From Hormiphora californensis (Eukaryota > Ctenophora > Tentaculata > Cydippida > Pleurobrachiidae): 64,000 nt of DNA. Position 1 is the stretch's first letter, and each line of letters starts with the position of its first letter. Where the stretch lies: positions 3,700,167-3,764,166 of the forward strand of contig CM035361.1 of the NCBI GenBank assembly GCA_020137815.1, given 5' to 3'. This document shows positions 24,561-34,819 of the stretch, piece after piece. The notes under the pieces were generated by a model. It had not been told where the DNA came from, did not search any database, and saw only the letters and a list, made by a program, of their open reading frames with translations. The translations under genes and the position numbers were made by a program.

Positions 24561-27350
24561 AGAGGGGGTTTGTAAGGGGATAGAGTAGAGATAGATACCT
24601 GTATTAACAGTGAAACCTTGAAAGTATAGAGTTCATGTGTTGCCACGATTGATTATTAGCTCATCTTCAGTAAACTTCCTCTTGTTCATACTTTGTGAGC
24701 GTGGTGACAACCGTATGTGTCAGGCGACTCCTTAAAACCTAACAAATTGTTTGGGAAGCGTTATTGTCTATGAGTATATATATACGGTTTATATATAAAC
24801 ATTGCTCTATCTAATTGCTGTCAGTCCCCAATTAGTGGTCCTTGTTATTAATGGGGGATGATGGTCTGTAGGGGGGATATGAATGCCATTGTTCTTCAAA
24901 ACAGTTAAATTATGAATAATATCTGTTCAACGACATACAAACATTCTCTCTCTATAGAGTAATAGTGATAGATGGATTATATGGTGTAGTATATATAGCG
25001 TTGTGCCTCATTAAACTTAGTGCATAAGTTTATGTGCGTTATACAGAGGGGAATATACTGGGCCTACTGTTATGTTCTAACCCTACGTTACCTCCTTACC
25101 ATTCGTTTAAGAGAAAACCCTCTAATTTAGGTTTCAGATAATATAGATTAGGACGGCCCCTTTACTGAAAGTTTAGCACCTCGGTACGGAGTGGCTTAGG
25201 GCTTAGAATCGAAGATTATAAGCACCGCATGCTTGTCCAGTGATTGGGAAAGATCTATAGACTATACCCTTTGACTTTTGAATTTACTTAATAATCAAAC
25301 ATTGGTATATTATTCTCGGACTATCGCTTTGATAACAGTATTGTTCGGCAACATTAGCGGAAGAATAAATTTACACCTTCAAGAAGGATAGCCCTTTGCG
25401 ACATTTCACAGTTCAATTTTCACCTCTGTCTGTTCCAGTTCACTATAATAATAAGTGTAATGAAAGGCTCAAGAAATACCACCTCTGTCACCTCTACTAA
25501 TGGAGGCTCTGTACACAAATCAATGCATCGTGATAATGCAAACAGCATCGGAGCAATTTTCAATGCAAATTAACACCCAGAGGTATTGTTCATATTTTGT
25601 GGTTCAGCTTCTCTCTGCCACTTGAATGTGTTAGTACTACGTGTCGCTATAGGACTCTACGTTAATTATTTTACCGTTAATTGGCTGAGAACCTGGAATT
25701 TGTTACATCAGGCTAACTATCTATACCCCCTCTATCCATTACACCTCTATGTCTGCAGCTCCCTCTTGCCATAATGTATCTCCCTAGTCCCTCTACTATT
25801 ATACCTCTCTAGCCCTGTATCTCTCTCTCTCTCTCTCTCTCTGTCAGTATCTCCTACTGTGGCACTGTACCTGTAACTCTTCTGTTTTTTCTCTCTAACG
25901 CACCGGTATATAATTATGGAATTACGTATTCGATACTACCTATACCCTTGGTTGATATATCCGGACTACGTTGTAGTCTGCGTTGGATAGTATTTGTAGG
26001 GTTTCGGTACATCGTTAATCAAGTCTATCGAGAATCGAGATCCTTCAATGGCAATTCTACTCAAATATTTGACCTTTTATAAATTCACGGCATGGCGTGC
26101 ACGCGTGTGGGACAGTTTTGGTTGACTGATTATATATCAAGCTGGTTGATATATCAACTGGACCTCAATCAATAATGTCCATCTAGGGCCTAATATTTAT
26201 TATATATTAATGATATCTTACCATTGGTTGATGGTAGAGAATGAATACATATATTCATTGTCGATTGTGTAGTGTCTGATATAATGCATATTTTGATTTA
26301 ATGCATTATAATATTATATATTATTTGAATATCATATTATAATGTATATTATCATAAAGTATCTCGACGTTGGTTGTTTGGTAATGATATAGGCTTGTCT
26401 GCCATTGATCTCTATATCATTGTACACAAGGGTGGGGAGAGGTTTTCCGGACCAAATGCAACAATGAAACCGTGAATATTTTGATTTTAAACTTTTTGTA
26501 AAGTTGTACAAACTCTCGCGGTTTCAGCGGTTTCAGATATAATGATCTTTCAAGCACGCATAGTGAATGTAGAATGTAGTTTCTTGCTAGGAAGCTATAG
26601 TTATTTATTTCTCCCAAGTTTTATATTATATTTGAATTCAGAACCATAATTACATAGCGATTTAGCCCACATTTTGACAGACTGTTGTGGAAACCGGAAG
26701 TTTATCTGTAACACACTCTAGTACAAAAAGGAAAATATCAATTTATTCTTCTACATACATAGATGATCATATCTTCTTTGTATCATACTTGCCTTGCCTG
26801 ACACTTGCCTGACACTTGCCTGACACTTGCCTGACACTTGACAGTGTGTTCGTGCTACGTATAACTTAAAGTATGTACAATTTATCTATACCACGTATCT
26901 CAAAGTTCACTGTGTGTGTGTATATTTTCCACGATCCAAGAAATGTACACGAAAAGCGCTGAACTGTGCAATTATTCGAGAGCTTGGAAAAGTTTAAATG
27001 TTTCTTTCTGAGTAAGCTATTCTTTCTCTCGCCTATTCCTTTTTTTAATTGTCTTAAATCTATGTATTAATATATATTTAGAGAGAGATCTTTCGGTATT
27101 GTATAACCGTCAGTTGATTCGTTTTGTTCATGGGCACGGACTTGTCATAGACAAGTTTGATTTGAAAAAATGAATGAAAGTCCAAGTCAGGGCCCAAGAA
27201 CGTTGCCCCACAATTCATTTAAGGCCCGGGGGGGTCGGGATCATCAATCATTTTTCAAGAGATGCGTTGTAAAATGAAATTTGATTGGTTAGGGGAGCAA
27301 AGAAAGGGGTCCGTTAAAAATCTAGCTAATTGACTTGCTACCCAATTAAC
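24561..27350. other. AT-rich intergenic stretch
   Basis: Base quality is good again. There is a (CT)n run near 25823-25843, TATA-rich DNA at 26100-26380, and five tandem CTGACACTTGC-like units at 26790-26845. No exon with convincing splice sites or protein similarity was found on either strand. Confidence 0.5.
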
Positions 27351-27608
27351 TCAGTTGATGGACTTAATGAACGATTTGTAGTCCATGTCTTTCAGGACAC
27401 CAGTGCATGATAGTATTATGTAACAGTCTTCTTGGGTAGGACGTCTCTTGGTAGATTTGCCTTTTGTGTTGACCAGTGGACCCGGGGACCACCCGTACAG
27501 TTTAACGCAGTGATTAACATGTCTAATAATAGATATGCTCACTGAGCATTGCTCCGAGACGGGGCTGCTCAACGCGGGGATTAGCACATGGTACTCTTGA
27601 TGGCCCAC
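27351..27608 (-). CDS. Unrecognised 85-codon open frame
   Basis: ATG to stop, ordinary amino-acid composition (MGHQEYHVLIPALSSP, then LYGWSPGPLVNTKGKS, then EDCYIILSCTGVLKDM). Unlike nearby frames it is not repeat-derived. I do not recognise a family. It could be a fragment of a transposon protein or chance. No neighbouring exon was found. Confidence 0.25.
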   Translation of the reverse strand: MGHQEYHVLIPALSSPVSEQCSVSISIIRHVNHCVKLYGWSPGPLVNTKGKSTKRRPTQEDCYIILSCTGVLKDMDYKSFIKSIN

Positions 27609-27699
27609 ATGTAATGTTAGCCCAAATACTCACGATTCAGCTATGTATAATGAGAGGCACGATCTATCTTCCATATTACACAATGGAACTGTTCATGCA

Positions 27700-29340
27700 C
27701 ATATTAGCCAAGAATGGGAGGAGAGAGAGATCCGGCCGCGAGACCCTCCGGACCGACTCGTGATAACGCCCTCCTAGACGATCCGAGCTTAGAGAGACGA
27801 CGAGAGAAGACCTGTTGCATGGCGCGGAAAGATGGGTCGGCGCGAAGACCCGGAGGAGAGAGCTGGGGAGTCCTCAGGTCGGGGCGGGCATGGTGGAGAG
27901 GAGAGAGAGTGAGTGAGACGGGAGCGAGAGACGGAGGACGAGGCGGAGTTGGAAGGATCCGAGCGAGAGGAGAGACGAGGAGGAGAGAGCGGGGAGAGAA
28001 AGAGGACGAGAGTGGGAAGAGAGAGAGAGAGAGAGGAGAAGAGAGTGAAGAGAGAGCCCCACCCCGAGGATGAGAGGAGAGGGGGAGAGGAGGGAGAGAG
28101 CACAGCTAGGGGGGGCGCGAGAGCCCCGAAGAAGCCCCAGGGAGAGAGAAGCCAGAGGAGAAGCGGCTAGAGGCAGAGACCCCAGAGGAGATGGACCGCA
28201 AGAGAGAGCAGGAGACGTTCACCCACACCAAGAGGAAGGACTGGAGGCGAGCGGATGAAACTGAAAAGACGAGGACAAGATGATGACGTCCGAAGCCTGA
28301 GAGATGAGAGAGAGGCAGGAACGAAGAGAGAGGAGAGAGGAGGAGAGACCGATGAAGAGAGAGAGAGGAGAGAGATGAGAGACGAGGAGAGCGAGAAGAA
28401 GAGAAGGACGAAGGAGAGAGGACGGCAGAGAAGCGAGAGAAGGAAGAGAAAAACCGGAGAGTCGAGTCAGAGAAAAGAGAGAGACCGGAGGAGGAGAGAG
28501 AAGAGAGAGGAGAAGAAGAAGCAAAAGAGAGGGGAAAAAGAGAGAAGAGAGGAGAGAGGAAGAAAGAGAAAAGAAAAAAAAGAGAGAGAGAGAGAGAGAG
28601 AGAAAAGGGAAAAGAGAGCAGAAAAAAGGAGGGGAAGAGGGAGGAGAGAGAAAGAAGAGAGAAGAGAGAAAAAGGGAATATTTTAAGAAAAAAAGGGAAG
28701 TAAAACCTCCTAGGGGCCCCCCCTTTTTTCCTTATCTCTCCTTCTTTTCTCTCTCCTCTTCCCCCCTTCCTTTCTTCCTTTCCTTCCCATTCTTCTCCTT
28801 CCCTCTCTCTCTCTCCTCTTTTTCCTCTCTCCCCTTTCTCTCCCCTATTTTTAAATCTCATCCTCCCTCTATCCTTCTCATACCTTTCCTTTTGTTAAAT
28901 AATACGCAGTGATAGACAATTTGACAAAAATTTGGTTAACATGTTGGAATTGAAACAATTTTTCTGCACTGAATTTATGGAGATAGAGATAGAGATAGAA
29001 TAGAGTAGAATAAAAGTAAAAAGTAGAGAAGAGAAAAGTGAGATAGAGAGGGAGGGGGATAGAGAGAGGGAGATAGAGATAGAGATAGATAAGAGATAGA
29101 TATAGAGATAGTAAGAGAGGGAGATAGAGAGGGAGATAAGGGGGGAGAGGAGGTAAAGAGGAGGGAATAGAAAATAGAGAAGAGATAGAGATAGGATAGA
29201 GTAGAGATAGAGATAAAATATTGAGAGGGAGATAGAGAGGGAGATAGAGATAGAGATAGAGAGGGAGAGGGGAGATAGGAGGGAAGAGAGAGAGAAAAAC
29301 CCCCACTTTTTTCGGGTTGTAGCAACAATATCCAATTTTT
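27700..29340. repeat. GA-rich and CT-rich low-complexity region
   Basis: Purine-rich 27715-28690, pyrimidine-rich 28710-28860, then AGATAG-type repeats 28980-29300. Long Arg/Glu and Ser/Leu open frames on both strands are artefacts of this composition. 28860-29000 has a degraded copy at 24380-24560. Confidence 0.8.
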
Positions 29341-29399
29341 TATCACTGCGTATTTACATTCTAGTATTTACATTCTAGTTCTGGTAGGATATTACCAAT

Positions 29400-29670
29400 G
29401 ATTGCGTATTCGCTCTGCATTCACTGCGTATTCACTCTGTATTCAATGCGTATTCACTCTGTATTCACTGCGTAAACAGTTCTGGTAGGATATCCCCAAT
29501 GATTGCGTATTCACTCTGCATTCACTGCGTATCACTCTGGAACCACTCTGCATTCACTCTGCATTCAACTCTGCATTTCGTCTGGCATTCACTCTGCATT
29601 CGCTCTGCATTCACTCTGCATTCACTCTGCATTCGCTCTGCATTCACTCTGCATTCGCTCTGTATTCACT
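29400..29670. repeat. 11-12 bp minisatellite (TTCACTCTGCA / TTCACTGCGTA)
   Basis: About twenty imperfect units of TTCACTCTGCA, TTCGCTCTGCA and TTCACTGCGTA just upstream of FAMeT exon A. Confidence 0.85.
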
Positions 29671-29798
29671 GCGTAAACACTATCGATTTAAGGATATGGA
29701 GGATGCGGGTAGTACCTATAGTTCATAAAACATTAAAACGTGTTCTTTTGTTTTATCACACAGGCTCGTTCAATAAAATACAATGTTATACCCTTCAG

Positions 29799-30224
29799 AC
29801 TGGACAGCTGTAAAGCGGGATGATGTGAAGATACCCTGGGACCTGGAGGCAACACCTCTCCAAATAAAGACGGACTCTACACTTGGTAGTGATGAGTGGA
29901 TCATTGTGTATATGTACGACAAGGACATCAACACTATCGTTAATGTGGGTGTCAAGTTCTCCTCCCCGATGAGGTATCAGATAGGCTACTGCGTCAGCGG
30001 CTACCCAGAGCTGCCAGTGGAACCCCCGGTAGAGGTGGATAAGATCTGGGCAATCACCAAAACAGAGACCGCCATCATCATCACATGCAACAATGTGGAG
30101 ATACTGAACTACCTGTTCACAGATAGTTCATATAACAACTGTGTTACCAAGTGGGGTGGTGACGTTGTGGAGCAGATCCTGTTTCACAGTGCAGGTGACA
30201 CAGCATCTGACTTCTACAGAGCAG
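29799..30224 (+). CDS. FAMeT-like (Methyltransf_FA) domain exon A of a FAMeT-CCP protein
   Basis: The exon starts after acceptor tacccttcag, ends gcag|gtaagg, and is phase 1-1. It encodes 142 residues beginning DWTAVKRDDVKIPWDL, with FSSPMRYQIGYC, VEVDKIWAITKTETA and ITCNNVEILNYLF, and ends ASDFYRAG. This pattern matches the farnesoic acid O-methyltransferase-like domain of extracellular invertebrate proteins, usually a lectin-like module rather than an enzyme (family knowledge). It is paralogous to exon B at 32368. The signal-peptide exon upstream was not found, so the gene's 5' end is unknown. Confidence 0.8.
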
Positions 30225-30480
30225 GTAAGGCCGGCCAGCTTCTAAATGTCATGTGTAATTACACATTAATATACTTATTACTTATTATAGTACTGCCCAG
30301 CATTTCTGCACTAGGGTATATACACTATAGTATTTGATGCTTTGTAGGGAGTGTGATCTGGAGATCTCAGGTCTCAGTGAAAAATAGCCGTGCACTTGAC
30401 CTGAGGTTCAGGCACAACTGTTCCCGGCCCCTTTGCCTCTGAATTGCAATGAACCCAAACCAATTAATATTTTCATTCAG

Positions 30481-31748
30481 CACCAGAGTGTCCTGCCTTT
30501 GCTGTTGAGGGATCAACACAAGGGAACTGGCCTGCCTCACCAATAGGGACAACTGCCACTATTAAATGTGCTTCCGCTCACGTCATGACGGGAAACGCCT
30601 CGCTGACATGTCAGGAGGACGAAACATGGTCAAGTGATTTTTTTTTTTTTTTTTTTTGGGGTCACTTAGCCACACGCTGAGCAAACCTCATACCACCCGG
30701 GTATGGGTAACTATGGCGCTAAGCTCCCCCCTTTCTCGATTTTGATGAAATGGGGGGAACCTATGGCATCAGTCATAAAGTCTGTCGAGTTGGGATTGTT
30801 CTGGAACAAGGTAACGTTTTGCCTTTGAGAGAGTCTTGAGTTTGGTTTAGTCTGGAACAAGGTAACATTTTGCCTTTGAGAGTGTCTTGAGCCCAGTTTG
30901 TTCTGGAACAAGGTAACGTTTTGCCTTTGAGGGTGTCTTGAGTTTAGTTTGGTCTGGAACAAGGTAACATTTTGCCTCTGCGTGTAACTTGGAGTTGGTC
31001 TGGATCGAGGTAACGTTTTGCCTTTGCGAGTGGGTCTGTTGGTGGCGCTATAGCTAGCTAAAAAACAGTAAATAAAAATATAAATCAAATCTCTCAATCG
31101 CCACATCCACTTTTCAAACCCAATGCTACATAATATCATTTAAAATGTGTACACAATAGATGGACAGACAATACGGACAGATTGAACTTACAGCATTTTG
31201 ATGCATGATTGGTACCGTGATGTTGTTGATGATGAGATGAGTGGTGTGTCCACTGTCCATTTTCAGTTGAGATAGAGATAAACGAATACGATCAAACACA
31301 AATATGGGGTGAGACAGATTGTGACACCACTAGAATGTATAATGTTCTAGAAGACAATGCGGACGGGACAGATAAGAACATTTGTTAATTGTTACACGCG
31401 ATAAGCGACTTAGTGCACCAGAACACAAGGATTGTCTCTGTAGTGTGGTGTTTAGAAATGTCCGCTATATTGGGAGAGGTGGGTGGGGGAGGGTGGGTGG
31501 GGGTGGGGCGGGGGGTAATATTGGACAATAATGTAGCTGTAATTTAATAATGAGACCAGGCAAGGCTCGAGAGACAGTTCAGTGGTAACTGGGAGGTCAT
31601 GTGTGATGGAAATGAGAACTAGAGACAGATTTGAGTTGCATTTTATTGATGAAAATAGCCCTTTTTGGTGTCTGAGACAAGCAAAAGTGAAACGAAATGC
31701 AACGTGACGAACCATGGTCAAGTGATGTACCGCAGTGTGATAAAATTG
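30481..31748 (+). pseudogene. CCP/sushi exon A, split by a retro-insertion
   Basis: Coding parts are 30481-30638 and 31727-31748; joined they give 180 nt, phase 1-1, reading PECPAFAVEGSTQGNWPASP, then IKCASAHV, SLTCQEDETWSSDVPQCDKI. The four CCP cysteines and the Trp are present. Acceptor ttttcattcag, donor ATTG|gtaagt. A poly(A) insertion of 1067 bp plus a 21-bp target duplication interrupts codons near the CCP Trp. The degraded copy near 13050 is uninterrupted, so the insertion is probably polymorphic. Unless the insertion is removed, this exon cannot encode the domain. Confidence 0.8.
30639..31705 (-). mobile_element. Poly(A) retro-insertion in CCP exon A
   Basis: On the minus strand the sequence ends in about 20 A (plus strand T-run 30638-30657) preceded by GCTAAGTGACCCC. 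Flanking direct repeats 30618-30638 and 31706-31726 are 21 bp with one mismatch, a LINE-type target duplication. Inside, the minus frame 31139-30711 has four to five 17-residue repeats of the QRQNVTLFQTKLNSR type. There is no reverse transcriptase or tRNA-like head, so it may be a retrocopied transcript or a non-autonomous element. Confidence 0.75.
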
Positions 31749-31827
31749 GTAAGTGTAATTTATGAACGCAGCCACTAATATTGAGGTAGCGAATGTGAGA
31801 TCAGCCCCGGCTGTCTGGCGCAGCGAC

Positions 31828-32270
31828 CCCACCTGAAAATCAAATGGGGTATGCGCGCCGCAACCCCATCTGAGAATCAAATGGGGTATGGCGCCGCAAC
31901 CCCATCTAAGAATCAAATGGGGTATGCGCGCCGCAACCCCATCTGAGAATCAAATGGGGTATGGCGCCGCAACCCCATCTGAGAATCAAATGGGGTATGG
32001 CGCCGCAACCCCATCTGAGAATCAAATGGGGTATGCGCGCCGCAACCCCATCTGAGAATCAAATGGGGTATGCGCACCGCAACCCCATCTGAGAATCAAA
32101 TGGGGCCGTATGCGCGCCGCAACCCCATCTGAGAATCAAATGGGGTATGCGCACCGCAACCCCATCTGAGAATCAAATGGGGTATGCGCGCCGCAACCCC
32201 ATCTGAGCATCAAATGGGGTATGCGCGCCGCAACCCCATCTGAGAATCAAATGGGGTATGCGCGCCGCCA
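31828..32270. repeat. 36-bp minisatellite with hairpin unit
   Basis: Twelve units of CCCCATCTGAGAATCAAATG + GGGTATGCGCGCCGCAA in the intron between CCP exon A and FAMeT exon B. Each unit contains CCCCAT and ATGGGG as a short inverted repeat. The degraded copy at 13145-13205 has only two units, so length differs between copies. Confidence 0.9.
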
Positions 32271-32367
32271 TACAGGCCCCAGGGCACGTGTCAGTGTAGT
32301 GTCGATGTGGGATAAATGTATTTTTGTTAGTTTACTTTTAGTGGTTACTATATTTATTGTATTTCAG

Positions 32368-33099
32368 ACTGGACAGCTGTAGAGCGGCCGGGTGTGAAGA
32401 TACCCTGGGACCTGGTCGAGGTAACACCTGTCCAGATAAAGACGGATTCTACAGTGGGCAGTAATGAGCAGATCTATTTGTACATACATAATAAGGGCGG
32501 CTATTTCATCGGTAGTTTGGGTGTGATGTTCTCCTCCCCAATGCAGTATAGTATAGCCTACTGCACCAGCGACTGGCCAAACTGGCCAAACTGGCCAGTT
32601 CAACCCCCGGTTGAGGTGGATAAGATCTGGACGTTCACCGAAACAGAGACCGCCCTCATCATCACATGTAATAATGTGGAGGTGGTGAACTACCTGTTCG
32701 CAAATAGTTCAGATGACCGCTGTGTTACCAACTGGGGTAATGATATTGTTGGGTTTATCCAGTTTCATAGTAATGACAAAGCATCTGACTTCTACAGACC
32801 AGGTAATGACAAAGCATCTGACTTCTACAGACCAGGCAATGACAAAGCATCTGACTTCTACAGACCAGGTAATGACAAAGCATCTGACTTCTACAGACCA
32901 GGTAATGACAAAGCATCTGACTTCTACAGACCAGGTAATGACAAAGCATCTGACTTCTACAGACCAGGTAATGACAAAGCATCTGACTTCTACAGACCAG
33001 GTAATGACAAAGCATCTGACTTCTACAGACCAGGCAATGACAAAGCATCTGACTTCTACAGACCAGGTAATGACAAAGCATCTGACTTCTACAGACCAG
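32368..33099 (+). CDS. FAMeT-like domain exon B with ten-fold C-terminal repeat
   Basis: Acceptor gtatttcag. It begins DWTAVERPGVKIPWDLVEV, contains FSSPMQYSIAYC, VEVDKIWTFTETETA and ITCNNVEVVNYLF, and ends in ten in-frame copies of NDKASDFYRPG. Every copy ends CCAG followed by gt or gc, so the exon may stop at 32802 or at any later copy down to 33099 without changing phase 1. It pairs with CCP exon B at 33381. The domain is as in exon A. Read past the last donor, the frame stops at 33134 after INGINVFNNT. Confidence 0.8.
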
Positions 33100-33101
33100 G
33101 T
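32772..33101 (+). repeat. 33-bp minisatellite carrying ten candidate 5' splice sites
   Basis: Ten perfect-period units of AATGACAAAGCATCTGACTT + CTACAGACCAGGT from 32772 to 33101. Eight end CAG|gt and two (units 2 and 8) CAG|gc. Eight of the internal junctions continue as GTAATG or GCAATG; the last continues gtataa. The array duplicates the last 31 exon nt plus the donor dinucleotide. Confidence 0.9.
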
Positions 33102-33137
33102 ATAAATGGTATAAATGTATTCAATAACACTTGAACT

Positions 33138-33304
33138 TTTTTGGTGACCCCCCGCATACAGGTGTCGGCTCCGCCCCAAAAAGGGTCGTTTCTTTCAAGG
33201 GTCCAGTGGATCACGTGCAAGATTTCTTGAAAGACGCGACCCTTTTTTAGGGGCGGAGCCGACACCTGTGTACGGGGTGTCGCGCCAGGTTTTTATGTCA
33301 CCAA
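33138..33304. mobile_element. Short Mutator-like MITE related to 6564-7199
   Basis: Begins TTGGTGACCCCCCGC, ends TTTTTATGTCACCAA. Inner arms GGTGTCGGCTCCGCCCC and GGGGCGGAGCCGACACC are perfect inverses. Flanks TTGAACTTT and TTAAACTTT match at 8 of 9 positions. It lies in the intron between FAMeT exon B and CCP exon B. Confidence 0.65.
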
Positions 33305-33380
33305 TTAAACTTTAACGTGCACTCAATCAGGAAACTACATGCATGATGATTAATGAACTCCTATTACTATTTCAATTCAG

Positions 33381-33563
33381 ATAGGGTTGAGTGTCCTGCC
33401 TTTGCTGTTGAGGGATCAACTGCACAAGGGAACTGGCCTGCCTCACCAATTATAGGGACAACTACCACTATTGAATGTGCTGCCACTCATGTCATAGTGG
33501 GAACACTGACATGTCAGGAGGATGGATCATGGTCAAGTGATATACCGCAGTGTGACACTTTTG
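33381..33563 (+). CDS. CCP/sushi exon B
   Basis: 183 nt, phase 1-1, acceptor caattcag, donor TTTG|gtaagt. It reads DRVECPAFAVEGSTAQGNW, then TTIECAATHVIVGTLTC and GSWSSDIPQCDTF: four CCP cysteines, the Trp and the terminal PxC. It joins FAMeT exon B in phase. CCP domains mediate protein or glycan contacts in secreted and surface proteins. If intron retention occurs, the frame ends nine residues later (TGA at 33587-33589). No later exon of this gene was recognised before 34.8 kb, so the 3' end is unresolved. Confidence 0.8.
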
Positions 33564-33587
33564 GTAAGTTCATGTTTGTTTCATGTT

Positions 33588-33700
33588 GACTGACACTGAC
33601 ACTGACACTGACACTGACACTGACACTGACACTGACACTGACACTGATGTCTGACACTAACACTAACACTAACACTGACACTGACACTGACACTGCACAT
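33588..33700. repeat. (ACTGAC)n hexanucleotide array
   Basis: About seventeen copies of CTGACA / CTAACA directly after the CCP exon B donor. Confidence 0.9.
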
Positions 33701-33986
33701 ATTAGTTCGTGTAAAGTACCGACATGACGGATCACACATTTCAAACCACTATCCTCATCATCCCTTCATCAAGTTAGAAAAGAAATAACTTAGATATCAA
33801 AATATAACTCTGACAGTATCTATATGGTCCAAGTGAGACACAGCTGACACAGCTGAATATGCTCCGTGCCTCACTGCCTCACTTGGAGCAATTGGGCAAC
33901 TAATTATACACTAACTAATTACTAATTACTAACTAATTACTAACTAATTATACACTGCCAAAGACTAGTAGTATATGTTGTGCAAG

Positions 33987-34109
33987 GGTCACCACACACC
34001 AAAGTTAAAATTAAAATTAAAATTTTGATTTTAAACCCGCACACACCAGCGGCCGTTAAAATTTCTCTCAAAATTTTAATTTTAATTTTAACTTTGGTGT
34101 GTGGTGACC
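33987..34109. mobile_element. Small palindromic MITE
   Basis: GGGTCACCACACACCAAAG followed by TTAAAATTAAAATTT, with an exact inverse ending CTTTGGTGTGTGGTGACCC. The roughly 40-bp spacer includes GCGGCCG. The target duplication is not clear. Confidence 0.6.
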
Positions 34110-34253
34110 CTTATGCGCAAATCAAACGTTCGGGGATTTCATTTCGGCGGCCGTAATCCGCCGCCTAGTCCTTCCCGTACGCACCTCCACGATATCTGCA
34201 GAACTATAATATGGCGGGGGTATTTTTGTTGCCCCACATCTGTCATATTTATA

Positions 34254-34409
34254 CAGTCGGACCCCGATTTACCGGGATGCTTGAGAGAAATTGGGTTTTG
34301 CCCGGTAAATCGGGGTCAAATGCCGTTACTTTTCTATATTGGGGGAAGTTTATCCTCCCGGTAAATCGGGGTTTCGGTAAATCGTGCCCGGTAAATCGGG
34401 GTTCGACTG
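34254..34409. mobile_element. Pogo/Tigger-like MITE, intact ends
   Basis: TA|CAGTCGGACCCCGATTTACC at the left and GGTAAATCGGGGTTCGACTG|TA at the right. TA duplication and CAGT-type termini fit the pogo/Tigger branch of the Tc1/mariner superfamily. No coding capacity. Confidence 0.75.
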
Positions 34410-34744
34410 TAGCACCATACAATTTTCTAAACAGTGTCGTTTTTTATTTTGGGAAATAAATCTTGTAGTTGTACTTTTATACAATTATAAAATCCTCATC
34501 TTCACATTCCATATCCCCCTCTTTAAAACAAATTCTCATCAATCATCATTTTCAAAATTAAATCGTTTTTTCGCTTCCTCAATTACCAACTCGACAAACT
34601 CAATATATGAACATCACAATCAATTCAGAAATACACGTGTCTCACATTTATGGGTGAGCGAGTCAGCTGTGTAGAACTATCCGAACAGATCCTTCTTAAC
34701 AGAAGCTGGACAGACTCGCACTGTCTGGATAAGCTCATTCCAAT

Positions 34745-34807
34745 TCCCTGATCCCTGATTGGCTAATAACCAGTCACGTGACCTAAATAACGAGTTCTGA
34801 TTGGTTG
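34745..34807 (+). mobile_element. Introner-like element copy 2 at the 3' end of the SelP-like gene
   Basis: CCTGATTGGCTAATAACCAG, GTCACGTGACCTAAATAACG and CTGATTGGTTG match the family; the CAGGAACCGACC end is missing. It lies between two exact 20-bp direct repeats (34698-34717 and 34822-34841) that contain the last codons of the SelP-like gene, so the insertion duplicated the end of that reading frame. Confidence 0.65.
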
Positions 34808-34819
34808 GTCTAAGCTTGG

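Noticed and set aside
27714-28861. Long Arg/Glu and Ser/Leu open frames on both strands
   Set aside because: They are translations of GA/CT-rich DNA without splice structure or protein-like composition. The same applies at 3255-3829, 4259-4453, 10307-11115, 23750-24451 and 47957-48583.
31828-32270. Regular 36-bp repeats resembling a CRISPR array
   Set aside because: Units are contiguous with no unique spacers, and the locus is a eukaryotic intron; it is a minisatellite.
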